A stretch of 64,000 bases of DNA, from positions 1,299,090-1,363,089 of the forward strand of contig VZSE01015287.1 in NCBI GenBank assembly GCA_013398275.1, read 5' to 3'. Shown piece after piece: positions 1 to 13,705 of this stretch. The position numbers and the translations under genes were made by a program. The DNA is from Promerops cafer (Eukaryota > Chordata > Aves > Passeriformes > Nectariniidae). Each line of letters starts with the position of its first letter. Position 1 is the stretch's first letter. The notes beneath the pieces are model-generated. The model was not told the DNA's origin. It ran no database searches and was given only the letters and a program-made list of their open reading frames with translations.

Positions 1-329
1 CCAGGAAGATACCTTATCCTTGATTACCAAAATTTATCAAACACTGAAGTCAGTATCAACTATTTTTGTGTAGATGAAGAGTAGAGAGAAGAACACGCTA
101 CTCCAGAGGTTTTAGTTTACATCTAATTACAAGTCTGAGAGATAGCAGACCAACTGAAAGGCAAGCAAAGTGCGAGAAGGCTGGCATAAACTGCTTTAAA
201 TCACACTTCTCCACTGCATGAGTAGTGACTACTTTGCTGAGTGAGCTGCTTTCAGCCCAAAGCCAGGTTTAACCCCTATCAGAGCACCACTGGAAGTCTG
301 CTGAAAAGAATACCTAGAAGAAGCTAATG
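1..329. other. Non-coding flank, nothing recognised
   Basis: This stretch leads up to the CR1 fragment. I see no open frame of useful length, no repeat that I recognise and no RNA gene. Confidence 0.5.
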
Positions 330-752
330 AAGGGTCTACAGAACAAGTTGTATGAGGAGTAGCTGAGGGAGCTGGGGTTATTTAACCTGGGGAAAAGGAG
401 GCTCAAAGGGGACCTTATCACCCTCTACAAATTCCTGAAAGGAGATTGTAGCCAGGTGGGGGTCAGTCTCCTCTACCAGGTAACAAGTGACAGGATGAGG
501 GGAAACAAACTCAACAGGCTCCAGGGGAGGTTTAGGTATATATATTAAAAAAAATTCTTCACCAAAAAGGGTTGTTTAGTACTGGAACAGGCTGCCCAGA
601 GAAGTGGAGGAGTCACCATCCCTGGAGGTATTTAGAAGATATGTACATTTGACGTGTAAGAACGTGGTTTATTGGTGGGCTTGGCAGTACTTGGTTAATG
701 GCTGGACTTGATGACCTTAAGGGCTTTCCCAACATAAACAATTCTAAGAGAT
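330..752 (+). mobile_element. CR1 LINE, 5'-truncated 3' fragment
   Basis: This is a plus-strand relic of a chicken-repeat-1 retrotransposon. In order, it carries hallmarks of the CR1 3' region: the GAGGGAGCTGGGGTT block near 365, a GGAGGCTCA block near 398, the GTAGCCAGGTGGGGGTC block near 448, the GGAACAGGCTGCCCAGAG block near 584, GGAGTCACCATCCCTGGAGG near 608, and the terminal GGACTTGATGACCTTAAGG block near 703, ending in a degenerate ATTCTAAGAG tail. About 420 bp remain of an element several kb long, which is the usual outcome of incomplete reverse transcription. Scattered changes and an AT-rich insertion near 540-552 suggest an old copy. No reverse transcriptase or endonuclease coding remains. 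Boundaries are accurate to roughly 10 bp. Confidence 0.93.
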
Positions 753-2944
753 TTTGAATATGCATTTTCCCTCTCTGCTTTCGCTCCTGTAGCTTTTGAA
801 GGCTTGTTTTTTTCCCCTGAGTTTGCACTGGTCACCAGTGTGTGCAGCTTAGGCAGGTTTAGGCTGCTCTGTGCAGCTGCAAGTTCTTTTCCCTGGCAGA
901 CCATCAGTGGCCAGGGACTCCTGCCAGCACTGTGCTAGCATTACACCTGGATCAATCCTTTCTTGCTAGTGTAGGGGTGTAAAAGGCAACAGAAAATCTG
1001 GTGAATGTACCTGTAGTTTGCTCTAGACAAATGAGGAAACCAAAGACAGTACATAACCCTGAGTGGCAGACCTTGATATGTGCAGCAGAAATTGAATTGC
1101 TTACGACAAGTGAATTTTCAAAGGACCTGATTGTGTGTGACAACGGCAAGGGGAATGACAAACAAGTTTGCTCATCTGTGTCCAAACTCATGACAAGGCA
1201 TATATGGGCTGCTGAAAACTCAGCTAGCTGAGACTGTCGAAAGAGCATATCAGTGTTATTTCTGGTGTTCTCAGATCAGAAGCTGATGCAAACTGACAAG
1301 CACTGAGTTTGCCTGTAAGGGTTCATATCTCCAGTGATTTTAGTCAGCTTAAGTGAGCTCTTCTTCCTGTATTTGCGTCACTGTCTTCTGTTTCATTCGG
1401 ACAGCATTGGGACACAAATTAAAGAGGTGGGTTTATTAGTGATACTTACCACTAATATGTCTGTAGGAAACTTATACTAGCAGAATGTGAAAAGTGACAT
1501 ATTGCTCTCAGAATACCAGATGATGCAGCCATTAATTGGCCTCTTGACAAAGGCAACGAGTGTATTTATAATTATGGGAACCAGAACAGGTGCCTCTGGC
1601 AGTAACACTGTTTTGTAGGTGTGCTGTACAATGGTCCCCACAGCCCTGACCTGGTACACATTCCAGCCAGTACTGTGAAGGTAAAGTCAGAGTATGTATT
1701 ATCCACTGGCACACACTGTTTTCCTCTGGAAAAAAAAAAGGCAGAGGATGGAGGAAAGAAAGCAGTTGTACTTTCTGAACTGAAGATATTCCCCCATCTG
1801 GACTGTGGGGGAATGTAAAGCAAAGCACACCTACTCCAGCTTGGAGCCAGAGATGAATGTTACTAGTCCATAAGGTGTGATGCACATCTCAGTCACTTCA
1901 GCAGAAAAACAGGGAAGGCAGTAAGTTGCAGTGACTGCAGTAAGAAAACTGAACTAGAGATGCTGAGGAACCTCACTTATCAATCAATAGAGGAGATGAA
2001 GACAAAGGTAAATAAATATATTCATTTTTCTGGGAACAGCTTCTTCTTCTACTGTATTATCAGACCTTCTACTGAAATATTTTATATCAGTGACCAAGAA
2101 CTCTAAATAACAAATCCTATCCTTAACCAAGTAAAACAATTTTAAGAAGTCATTCACTGTTCTGTAGATCTGGAGATCACCAAATCATTTAATATCTCTG
2201 AAGATAAAAAGGGTAGGGAGTGCATATATGGTGAATATAGATCAGATGAAGAGATTGCTCTCAGAGGAAGACTTACCCGGCTAGCCTACTACCACAAAGC
2301 TGTTTCTAAAGAGGGCTTTGGTGTAGTACAATGTCCTGTGTATGGTCCACATTTGTGTGTTGTTTCTTCATGGTTCACAAAGGACACACTATTTCACAGT
2401 TACCATCCTCAGTGCAGTCAGTGCTGCTTCTAGGGAAGAGATTTTTGTGACTGAAACAGCGGCTGCTCAGAGCCTGTAGATCAGGTGGCTCAAAAAGTAA
2501 TCAAGAATAACTGACTGAAATCTGCATTTATCTCAGAAAAGAAGAGAGGGCTGGGAAGAGAGTTGCCCAAAACTCCTGTACAGAAATTGGCAGAATGAAA
2601 AGTGTTCAGCTGTCAAGTAGGTACAAAATTCAGCTTCATGAGATTGAGGGGAAATTTTCATTTGTCTTCTTTTCTCTTTTCACTTTTATAGCAAATTATA
2701 TGTGAAGAAAGAGTGAATTAAGCTCCTTACATAGGAAGATAATGTATTTTGAATAGTGATGCCCGAAAAGGTAATGAACATAGATGAGAAAACCAAATTC
2801 AAAGGCATCTCTCAGCCTCATATGACGGTATGTTTCAAGTTTTGTTGACCATGATCAAATTAAGCCTTTTTAGTTATCACAGCTTTTATTTGCTGGCTGA
2901 ATTTCACAGAACTTAACATTGGAAATTTTGATGTGGAAAAGCAG

Positions 2945-2971
2945 ACATCTTAACCAGACAGGTTAAGATGT
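2945..2971. repeat. Perfect 11-bp-arm hairpin
   Basis: ACATCTTAACC at 2945-2955 and its exact reverse complement GGTTAAGATGT at 2961-2971 are separated by a 5-nt loop (AGACA). The stem does not extend beyond 11 bp, which is much shorter than an animal microRNA precursor. Its role is unknown. Confidence 0.85.
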
Positions 2972-5288
2972 AATTACATACTCTCACATGCTTATCTGGG
3001 GTTTGGCCTGTACAAACAAATTTCACAGATTTCACAGTACAGTGGCTAGAACAGCCTTCTCAAACTTCTGTCCTACTTCTGGTGGTTGTGGAAAATTTGA
3101 GACACCCTAAAGACACCCTAAAGTGAGAGGGGAAAATTCAAATGTTTGCTTAGCTACTAAGTGACAAATCTTATACATGTTCAACCCTAATATAGGCAAT
3201 GAGGCTGCAGCAGTCTAATTCCCCAGACTAACGAAAGTGGTCACAATGCAAATAAATAGTAAAACTCCAGTTCATCTCCCACCCTTTGAGGAGAAAAGTT
3301 GTTCCAGTCACCCAGCAAAGTGTTCATGGTTTTGCTTTGACTGCCATTTTTCCCTCTAACTGTTGGATATTTCTAATGGCATTACCTAACATCAAACTGT
3401 TTTGAGGATTCAGCTCCAGATCCTGTCCTGGCAGACCTCAGGTAGAATTGTCCCAGGCTCCAGTTTATCTGAAATCTAAAGTAAATTTTTCACCATTTAT
3501 TCCCCAAATTGAAATAGTTTTTTTAATAAATATTTTCTTTTGTAATTGAGTTATTTGTCACTGTTGAAATTTTTGCTATTTGAAATTAAATGGCTATTCT
3601 CCTCACTCCTGTATAACTCAATGTGTATTCTGAGACTTCATCTAAAGATGCTAGTCCAATAACATTTTGATGATCATGACATTTAAAATTTGCTTTTTCC
3701 TTGTCTTACAACAGAAATCTTAAGTGTGCACGCAGAAAAGCAGGCATATATTTCACATTAGAATAAAAATATCTTTTTTTATTTAATGTGAATTGTTGTT
3801 GAACAAAGATAGAAAGTCACATGAGATAAAATTATGTATGTAAATGCCAATAGAAAACCTTATCAGAAAAGCTGAGTTATTCATTACAAGTCAGAAAAAA
3901 ATTAACACAATCATTGTTTTCCCTTATTACAGAAACACATGTAGTTCACCACAGGAATGAAATAAAATATCCTTTCTTGGGGATTTCACACTAATTTCCA
4001 TGGACATGATCAATTGAAACAAGGTATTATGCAGTTCCTAAAATAGGTTCAGGTTTTTATAAGTCCTTCTAGCAATATTATCTAAAAGCAAAACAAAATA
4101 TTTAGACTATTAATAAGTGTACATTCTTTTTTATCTACTGCAAACAAGGAAAATAAACTTTTTAACTGAAAAGGGGAAAATAGTGAAATTAATAATTCAT
4201 AACATTCCAAAAACCCCATCTATTACAGGAACTACTCTTGTAGTAAATTTGGCTTCCAGTACTTGTAGGTATTAAGTATGTAAGTACTTTTTCACTTGGA
4301 TGTAAGAGATGACATTATTATTTTAAGCACACCTTAAAATTGCTTCCTCATTCAATTTTTTTTTAGTGTAGGCAAACAAAGAACATTAGGAGACAATAAT
4401 CTACCAGCAGCTCCTGCAACCATATGATATCATGGGTTTCTTCAAATCATCCCACCACTTCTGACCACTTCTGATTCTTCACATGTCTGGAATGATTATC
4501 GCATCTCAGGTGTGACATTTCTCTGTCCCTGGGGAATCCTTTACTGAATTCTATGCTATCCTTTAAGTCTGCAGCGTTATTCTGCCCATGTGTCTTTTTC
4601 TTCTGTTGTCCTCTTTCATATGACCTGCTTTTCCTAATTCTGGTACCTCCTTATGTTTACCTCATTTACCATCTCTTTTCTTTTTCACATTCAGCATAAA
4701 CTGAGTGTTCTGCAGTGCTGCTGTGTCTGCTGAGATTCAGGTTCTAAGCATGGGCTTCCCATTGCCCCAGCTGCTTGACTCAAGCCTTTTCAAGAGGTGA
4801 AATTTCAGGCATGGATAGCTTGTTGGACTAATTCCTCCTGATTTTAAAGGGACTAAGGATTCCTCCATAGTCTGTGGGAGAAAAGCATCAGGCACCTACA
4901 GCAAACATGAACCACAAAAGTAATGGAAACATCTAATTTTCCTTCTTTGACCTTTTCCTTTTGTGCCAGTGGCACAGTCAGTTGGAAGTACAGTATTCAG
5001 GGTGGTGAACCAAAGCTGTGTATTATTATGAATGGATAGGTGTTCTGCCTTGAAGCATAGTCCTGCCTGAACAGAAGCCTGTATCCAGCACGTGTCTGGC
5101 AAGGACTGCCAGATCAGTTCACAGTACTGTCCTTCCTCCTCGTATGTGATCTGGACATTCAGGGAAGCAAATTTCTCTCAGTAACCAAGGACTAATTTGA
5201 GACTTACCAAAGACAGAGGTTTCATTTAAGATCTATTTAGAGATGGTGAGTAAGACTTAAATGTTTTGCAGACCATTTACTGGCCTTT

Positions 5289-5322
5289 CACAGGGCCACA
5301 AACGTCACAGGGCCACGAATGT
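5289..5322. repeat. Tandem 17-bp duplication, two copies
   Basis: CACAGGGCCACAAACGT (5289-5305) is followed immediately by CACAGGGCCACGAATGT (5306-5322), which matches at 15 of 17 positions. It contains two of the few CpG sites in this area. It is most simply a local replication-slippage duplication. Confidence 0.85.
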
Positions 5323-8300
5323 CACACTGAGGTGATGGTTTGGCGACGCGTTAAGTCTGACTTTAGAACTCCTTGCACCAGATAAAAAAAATCTGAGTTG
5401 AAATATTGACTTGTCATCTTACTGTGACAGTCCAAATGCAATAACAAATGCTAATGTTCTGTCAGGCTTCCTGTGAGATCAGGTGCATCTGTCCCTAACA
5501 TCCTAACTTGAGCATTTTTTTGTGTAAAGAATTTCTTTAAAACTTGAAAGTCAAGATAATTTAATGTGCCACCACTCTGCAGAACCTTCACTGTACCTTT
5601 TTTAACTATCTGTTGAAGTTTTCCTGAAGATAATGAAACACTCAGATTTAAACCCAAACTGCTGTGGTTCCTTCACAGCTGAGTTCAACATTAAAACCTT
5701 CCTCTTGTCTCTAGAATTTGTACACATTTCTTTCATGGTACTATTTGCAAAATAGAGCAGAATGAAGCATTCTGTAATGGATCAAGTTATTTTATTGACC
5801 TAAGTGGAATAGCAAAACCCTCTAAAAGTGACACAGTAGAATTTGTGAAAATGTCAAACTTTGATAGCACTCTGCCTTTCACGCTTCATATCACCAATTT
5901 AATGGATATGACTTATGCAGGCAAGTTTTCCCAAGGAAATAATTAGCACCCTTCACTCAAAGGTTTGCTTTTTTAAAGGTGGTCACCACATTTGTCCTCA
6001 AACAGTACAGAGGTTTCTCATTATCTACTAACTTGCTTATTTTTCTTGTTTTCTGAAACCTCAATGCATGTATATATTGTGTAGAAATTTGGCCTTCTGT
6101 AGGAGAGAAGAAACATCATGTACTGGTATTTTCTTCAACAGAGTGTTTGCCTTTCAAATTTCAGGATATAGTTAATGCAAAAAGACAGAAGTTAAAAAGT
6201 ATATCAGATCCTTGATCAGCATCCCATCAGAATCAAGCAAAAGCTTCCTCGAGGCTCTGATCTGTTTTCATATCAACTCCCACTAATATTAAAAAGTAAA
6301 CCAAATAGTTATTCTGAGGATTACTCATGATTTATTGTACTAGAAATCAAGCCCAGTAAGTAGAAGAGAACTCAGCTAGACAATTAACTTTACTGCCTAC
6401 TTTGGATTTTGTAAATGCTGATGTTTCATGTCTATGTTTGCAGAAGTACCCTTTCTACATGCAGGACAGGTCATAGAGGTCTTTAACTCATTAGGATGTC
6501 AAGATTTAAATGAAGTTGACCACCTTATTCCAGAGCACACTGCACATTTGTTTTCATTTGATGACTGTCCACTATTCCATTTGGTATGACTGACTGGCAT
6601 TTCATCAGGAAAGATTAAAGACTTCACTGGATTTATTAGACACAGGCTTACATTTCATTGCCAAAACCATGGATAGTTGCACAAACACTAACATGATTCA
6701 TGGTTGCTGAAATGTAATTTATACAGATCTTTCATTTACTCTTACTCAGCAGCACCACTCATATTCAAGAAACTGTCATCACATGAATGTTGAGGGGTGA
6801 AGATTTTCCAAAACTGCTGCTCAAGCATCCAACTCATGATCAAAGAGCAAAGCTGAGGAGAAAATATCATGATAAAAGAGGAAAAAAATTCCTCAAATCA
6901 AAAATGTAAATAATGAATTTCAGGTCAAAGTAAAATAACTGCTTTAGTAATTTCAAAGCATATTTTTTGATTCAAAATTTTAACTCTCAGCACAAATTGT
7001 TATATTTCTTTAAAATGTTATTTCTTATGAAAAAATGAACTCAGTTTTGAGAGATCAAGATATGCTACTCTGAACTTTCTTCAAATCATTTTTTTACTAT
7101 TTAGTACTGACAAATATTGGTCCTTTTCTTAAAAATCTTTTGGATGTTTCATGAAGAAAGCTTTCTTTCCTGTGGGCAAAAGTTGAGATTCTTTACCTGT
7201 AGAAACACCAGGTCCTGGAGTAAAAACCAGCCCATGTATTGTGAATCTAAATTATAAGCAAGTGAATTTCGAGCACCTTCTTTTTAAAACCTCAGGTCTT
7301 TTAGTACAGAGCAACAGAAGAGTACTGATAGAGAGGAGAGCTATCTAGAAAACTGTTGGCATACTGCTGTTACACAAGTACACCTGGAACAAAGCTCTTT
7401 TTTCCCCACACTTCTCCCTCTTCTGTAGAGTTTCTTCCTCACTGTAATATAAATGATGATACCTTAAGTGTCTTGTCATTCTTGACTGAGAGACCCTTTG
7501 GCGTTACATCTCTGTTATCTTCCCACTGTAATTCTGAGGCTGGAATGATGGAGAGCCATTAGTGATGGATGACTTGATGATTCATGATTTTCTCTGTTGA
7601 CATTAAATCTAGGTGGATTTACCATTGATCAGATTTTACGCATAGGCTTGGAGCTGAAGCAGTATGGAATCTTTAACTGGCATTGCAGGAGAGTTGTTAA
7701 TTGCATTTCACACCAATCCCTGGCCTGCAGAGGTTCCAGCACCTTTTTTGGTGGGCTTATCCCAATGTGGGTACATGCAAATACAGGTGATCTGCCATCT
7801 CAGGATTTGCTCATCGTAAGTCAAAATGGTGTGATCTGTAAGTCCACAGAGACCACAATTTATAAGATAAATGTCCACTGAACCCTAAACCAGTCACATG
7901 ACAAAATGCCATAGGAATTTTTTTCTTCCCCAATAATGATGAATCATGTTAAATTTAGTTGTCATGATTATGAAAGTCTGTCAGTATTGCGCTAAATCAA
8001 TATGTTCTTTTTGGTCACCAAATCTCGAAATACAGACAAATGACTTTTGACACTGATTAATTCCTGTTTTAATAACCATGAAATGACTTGTTGATAGAAA
8101 TGAAAAGTATCCTATCTGCCAGTGAAAGAAAAAGCAGCAGGACATTTCTAATTTTCCAGTGTTGAACTTTGAGCCAAGAAATTATCCATCTCTCTGAAAC
8201 AGTTTACTGTACACATGACAGAAGTAATGCATCTCCCATTCAACTGGAGTCTCAAAAACTTGGGAGTATTAGTGTATTTATAGAATTAATTGACAGGAGA

Positions 8301-11300
8301 TGAATTGCTACCATTAACAACATGACTGACTAAGACTGACTGTCTGACAAAAATCATTCTCATTCTTCCTTTTCAATCTAAAACTTATTCTTTTCTCTTG
8401 AGTGGAGCTGAATTCACCCTGTTTGACCGAATATTTAATAAGTAACAGAAATTAAGCTGCATATAATCTTTAGGGCTTATATTAATGCAAAGTGAATAAT
8501 GAAAGGGTTTATCCTTTACAGTGAAGACAGAAGGATTCTGTCAGTTTCAGGCTTTCATGGAAAAAAGCCCTAAATACCAGAAAAAGGCATCTAAAAACAT
8601 TAGGGTATTCTGGATATGACATTTACCAACTTTAGTGTACTTGTAATTATGTGCTTTATGCATGTCTGAAATATGTAAAACACTTTTAAAGCCTACTTGT
8701 AGAGAAAGTACCTGACACAACCAACTTATAGATGAGAATTTACCTTGTAAAAGTATTTTTTTCTTTCAGAAGGCAAAAGGAACTTATTTAGTACTTTTCT
8801 GAAGAGTAACATTAAAAAGATGATTATGAACAGTGATGAACCTTGATTTAAAAAGAATACAAAACATTCTGCAGTCAATTACTATCCAAAAATTAGCATC
8901 TAAATGTCCAAAAAACAGCACATAAGTTGCCTACACTAAGTCTCTCCACGTTCCTCAATACATGTTGGATGTCACAAAACTAATGAAAATATTAATACAG
9001 TTTAGAGCTGCATTACTTTCTGACTGCTATTGGTTATTAATGATCTCACTGCACTTTCACAGTTAATGAAATGCTTGGTTTTGAGTCAGATTTTATGTTG
9101 TCAGCTCCATTTCAGTCATCCTATTCTCCAGTGTGTGTTAACTGCCTATAATATTCTTTGTATTTTTGTCTGGGGATTTTTTCTCCCTTTAGCCACATTG
9201 GATATAGTCTACGCAATCTAAGATGTGCCTGTTTTTATTCCAGAAGTAGAGACTTTTTGGTAATGGTTAGGCTGTCACCTCAGTACTAGTTTAATGCACA
9301 CCACAGCCCTGCAAGTTCCTCCTTGGAACTGTAAATACAGTAGTTTAAAACACTCAGATCTGCTTTTGTCTTGCCTTTAATCTACTTTACTCTAGTTCCT
9401 TCCACAATGGACAATAGAAATAAATTAAGGAAGATGCAGCAGACTTTGAGGGTAGCACAAGAGCCTCAAGTTCAGAATGAGAACTGAAGTATCCCTGGGT
9501 GGACTTTCACCTCCTTAAGGTGCATTTCAGTCACTCCTCAAAACAGCTCCAGGGCTAGACACATTGATGTAAAACTTGCAAGTTTGAAGCATGGTTATAA
9601 AAGGTTTACAGAATTTCCAGATCCCATTCTCATGAAAATATCCACAATACAGGCAATTTCAGCTGTCCTCCTGCATAGCACAGCTCAGCAGAGACAGCAG
9701 ATTTTGATAAAGTATTCTTGGTGATCAGTGATTACTCTGGCTGTTTTCCACAGACCCTGCTCCATTGGCCAGAGGCAGCTTAGAGCAGATTTGATCCCTT
9801 ATTCTCCTTTTAACTCCTGTCAGAGCAGATACCATCATTTTACCCTAGATTTACTGCAGTTCACTCCTGACCTTTCTATCCAAGTGGCACATCTCTAATA
9901 GCAAAATACTGTTCCCTAACCCTGAAACTGAATGGTGGAACATAGCTCAATTCAGGCTGGTTAGACTTCCTTCCTTCAGAAAATAGGTTGGCTTCATTCA
10001 TATCCTTTGGTGGCCCCCACATTGTCTCCCTGATTGTGCCCCTAAACTGGGAATATGATATTTGACTCAAGCCTGCAAATATTTTAAAGCTGAAGTTCGT
10101 CATAAAGTAATGCTTGTGCCTGAGCTCAGTGAGTTTCTTTGGGAAGATACAGCCAGTAATTGCATAAGCACCAAATTCAATTTACTATTAAAAAGAGAAA
10201 TCAGAACAACTGAATCCTCCTTGTAAACACCCATGAAACCTTACTCATGAGAGAAAAAAAAATGCCACTGCAGTGATTAGTTTTTTGAGAATCATTGTTT
10301 TATAATTCAGGAGGAACTGCAGGGTTTCTATTACTGATACATTAAATAAAACAGAAACACACAAAACCAAAGAATCCCTCATTCTAATGGTACACAGATA
10401 TCAAACCATGAAGAAACTGCACATTAAATAATTCCTGTTAGCACATTAAAGTGAGAGAGACAGCAAAGACTTGAAAGTATTTACTCATTTAATAATCCAA
10501 ATACCATCAACGTTGGTAAAACTGGTTGATTTAAAAGACAGCTCTCACTGAAGATAATAACTTTGTAAAATTTTTTGCCAAATCTGTTTCTTATATAATA
10601 AACATGATTTCTTTTATAAAGAAAATGTTCTAAGTGTATAGGTCTCTGATGAATAAGGTCCATACTAGTGGGCTTCTAGTATAACATTTGGTGGTGTCAA
10701 ATACATCAACCATTCCATTAGAACACAATAAACTTTCACTACCAGTACTAATGTTTGCAAATATATGTTGTTTGGAATTGGTCATCAGTTGCTAATTAAT
10801 GGATAGGAAAGCCAAGATGCTTGTTTTGACTAACACCATAGTAAGTCATATATTTTTATTCTGGGTGAATATTTAGTAATAAAGTTACCTCTTATTGTTT
10901 GCTCAACCTCTGTTTCATCCTTCAGCATGGTGCATATTTTTGTTCTGAACCGATAGCTCCAAACACATAGCTAAGGTTAGCTATGATACTTCAAACTTGT
11001 ACTACGAGGAGAAGGACAATGCATTTTCAAGGCAGCCTTAGTGCAATAAGAGCTTACATGAAGTCTTTCAGGATTCCTTTCACTAAAGTAGATTTATGGA
11101 CAAAATGCATAAAAATGTATTAGACTTTCCTGTGCAGAGAATTAGAGATCTTTATGGTTGTGTAATTTCAACTCTAGGTCACAATAAAATTGCCTTGACA
11201 TTTACTTTCAGCCTGTGAGAAGAAGAAAAGTACTTGTCTGTCATTTTCCTGCCCATCTGATTATCACAGTCTTCAAGACCTTCATGAAGACAACTCAATT

Positions 11301-12762
11301 TTCCCTATTAGCTAAATTTACTTGCAATATGACATTATGGATCCTGAATTAAAACCTTTGATGAAAACTTACTTGAAGCATCTAGTTATGTGCTTCTGGA
11401 TATGTGTGTATATATGATACAAATATCTCCATGAACAACATAGGTTTTCTTCTATCATTCTCAATATTCTAAGGTAAAGTATATGGTTAGAGAAAAGAAT
11501 TTCCAAAGGAAAAACAAAACCCCACAAAATCTTTCCAAGAGTTTATAATACAGCCTGCCACTTCCCTTCATATCTCCTTACAAAAACAAGGAGACAGGAT
11601 GTTTTGGGAAATCAAATGGAGACATTGGTCTTATATCGTGCTATGATTTTGTCTAGATAGATAAACTTAGCCACTTCACTCTGTCATTCTGTGATTTGGG
11701 TTCATCTCCTGTCTTGTCTGTGTAGATTGCCCTGTCAGTCAAATGGAATTCCCCAGCTACCAGTCTTTTTCTAGGTAGAATAATGCAAGATATATTGCAC
11801 TTCATTCTAGCATATTAAGAATGTTTACACCTCCTGAACTAGCTCACTATCTGTATTTTTCATTGCTCTTCAAAAGGCATACATAACTGGATTTTGTCAC
11901 CTGTTTCCTGCAGTCCTGAGCATAGGCTGGCACTCCTGCAAAATGAATAATCTGTGAGAAACAAAGATCTTCCAAATGTCATACATTCAATTATTTCAGT
12001 ATTATGTGGTATTATCTAGCAGATGCAGTAGGATCTTCAGCCACCCTGGAAACTGATTTTATCTCATTTTTCCACTACATTATGTATTTAAAGAGACTTT
12101 TGTGGTGTTCAAGTACTAAACATATCTAAGCTCTATTAGAAATGTCTTATTAGGTCTAGATATTATTTTCACTTCAACTAGAGGATATTTTGCTTGCATT
12201 TTATGCAGCGTTATGCAACTTTTCTGAATTGCAGATGTTTTTCAAAGCTCTTGGTGAGTAGAATATTCTCTACAGTACACAAGAAGTTATCTTGAGAAGC
12301 ACATATTGAGGTTAAATATACTCGATCTCACACTTCCACAAGTGTATTATTGCCTCTCATGTGGCTTCAGTCAAACTGAATATTTATTAACTTCATAGAA
12401 ATTAAATTAATAATTTGGACAAAAAAGTGTTTAGATAAATATTTTAATAAAATACTAAGGCCAGTTTACAGATTTTCTGATTTATCTTAATCATTAAAAC
12501 ATGTGATTAATCAGGATTTGCATATAGCAAATTCAGCCTTATCAACATGAAAGAAGTTTATCGCAAGCACAAACATCTTTATTTGTGGGCTTGTAGGCTT
12601 GAATTGACTTCAACACTTATGAATGATGTCTGAATTATCATGCCAAAGAAACGGAAGTGTAAAAATGAAAGCAAAATAATTTCTCTCAATAAAGCACAAG
12701 ATTTTTCTTATAGTAGATCAACATTAGTATGGAATTGGGAAGTAGATATTTGCTTTAATGAT

Positions 12763-13325
12763 TGTAATGGGTTGGCCTTGGCTGCATGCCAGCTGCCCAT
12801 CAAGCTCCTCTCTCATTCCCTTCCCTGTCAGGATGGGGAGAGGGAGAAGATGGAAAATAACCCTTGGGGGTCAAGGAAAAGGTCAGTTTAATAAAACAAA
12901 AGCAAAGGCCAGACAGAGAAGTAAAGGCAAACAAAATATTTATTCCCTACTTCCCATCAACAGGTGATGTCAAGCCGCTTCCTGAGAAGCAGAGCTTCAG
13001 TATGCGTAGCAGTCACTCCAGAAAACAAATGTCCTAATAACTAATGCCACACCCCATCCCACTCCTTCTCCCATTTCCCTTAGCTTTTACTGCTGAGCAG
13101 ATCCCATAAAGTGTGGAACACCCCTTTCTTCAGCTTGGGTCAGCTGTCCTGGCTGTGTCCCCTCCCAAGCACTGGCCCCTCCTCAGCCTGCTGGTGAGGG
13201 GACAATGTTGGAGGGACAACCTTGGTGCTGCGCCAGCACCGCTCAGCAGCAGCCAAAACATCCGTGTGTTATCAACACCTTTCCAGAACCAACAGGCCAA
13301 GGCTGTCTATGAAAATGAAATTGAG
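12763..13325 (+). mobile_element. Avian endogenous retrovirus LTR, solo, 3'-truncated
   Basis: This is a long terminal repeat relic of an avian ERV. It begins TGTAATGGGTTGGCC and runs through GGCTGCATGCCAGCTGCC (near 12780), a CAGTTTAATAAAAC block with an AATAAA hexamer at 12890-12895, an ACTTCCCATCAACAGG block near 12950, GGTCAGCTGTCCTGGCTGTG near 13138, and GCTCAGCAGCAGCCAAAACA near 13241 followed by GTGTGTTATCAACAC. I recognise this order from bird ERV LTRs, but I will not assign a named subfamily. The usual 3' terminus ending in CA is missing, so the copy is 3'-truncated at about 13325. No gag, pol or env sequence flanks it and no target-site duplication is evident. CpGs are sparse, consistent with age. 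Confidence 0.85.
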
Positions 13326-13641
13326 TAAAAGTTGAAGATTGGGCATATGTTGACTGATTTACAGAATTGAAACTCCAGATTTCTGAGCAAAAAGTTAAGT
13401 CTGACTGCCATAGGAAAATTAACCACATCCATCGTTACACTGAAGAATATCTGTACTTACTCATGTCATAATTCAGTTGAACATTTAGGTGGCTAGGCTG
13501 GTATAAGTGTTGCCTTAATTAATGTAATTACATAAACTAAAGTAAAAGGGTACATTAATACTTTGTGGATTAGCAAACTAAACAAAGTTTTTAACCTCAC
13601 TAGTGAAGTTTCCTGACAAGTGCAGGAAAAGTACAGTAATT

Positions 13642-13705
13642 AAAGTACTGTAGTGTCCTAGACCCAGTCAAGTGCTCTTACCACTGGGCTACAGAGCCAG
13701 ACCTC
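13642..13705 (-). repeat. Possible tRNA-derived SINE relic (MIR-like)
   Basis: On the minus strand this reads with an A-box-like element, TAGCCCAGTGG, followed by TAAGAGCAC. That resembles the D-arm of tRNAs and the GTGGTTAAGAGCAC stretch of MIR-type SINEs. A weak B-box-like CTGGGTCTAGGAC follows at a spacing too short for an intact tRNA. A cloverleaf cannot be completed: the anticodon stem mispairs and there is no proper T arm. An ancient amniote SINE fragment is the best reading. Chance resemblance is possible. Confidence 0.35.

Larger units (their letters stand above)
753..12762. other. 12-kb AT-rich non-coding stretch
   Basis: I find no recognisable gene, RNA gene or interspersed repeat here. 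Short open frames occur on both strands; the longest are 117 codons (1532-1885, minus) and 98 codons (952-1248, minus). None resembles a known protein or is flanked by convincing splice sites with continued coding. The notable structures are the 11-bp-arm hairpin at 2945-2971 and the tandem 17-mer at 5289-5322, listed separately. An intron or intergenic spacer fits best. Confidence 0.6.

Noticed and set aside
7597..7881. 94-codon plus-strand frame
   Set aside because: The composition looks protein-like in places, but no family is recognised and no splice-consistent neighbours exist.
12640..13328. Plus-strand frames of 69-83 codons around the ERV LTR
   Set aside because: They lie within or across the LTR, which is non-coding.
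13642..13705. Functional tRNA gene on the minus strand
   Set aside because: Only the D-arm region fits. The anticodon stem mispairs and the T arm and acceptor stem cannot be formed.
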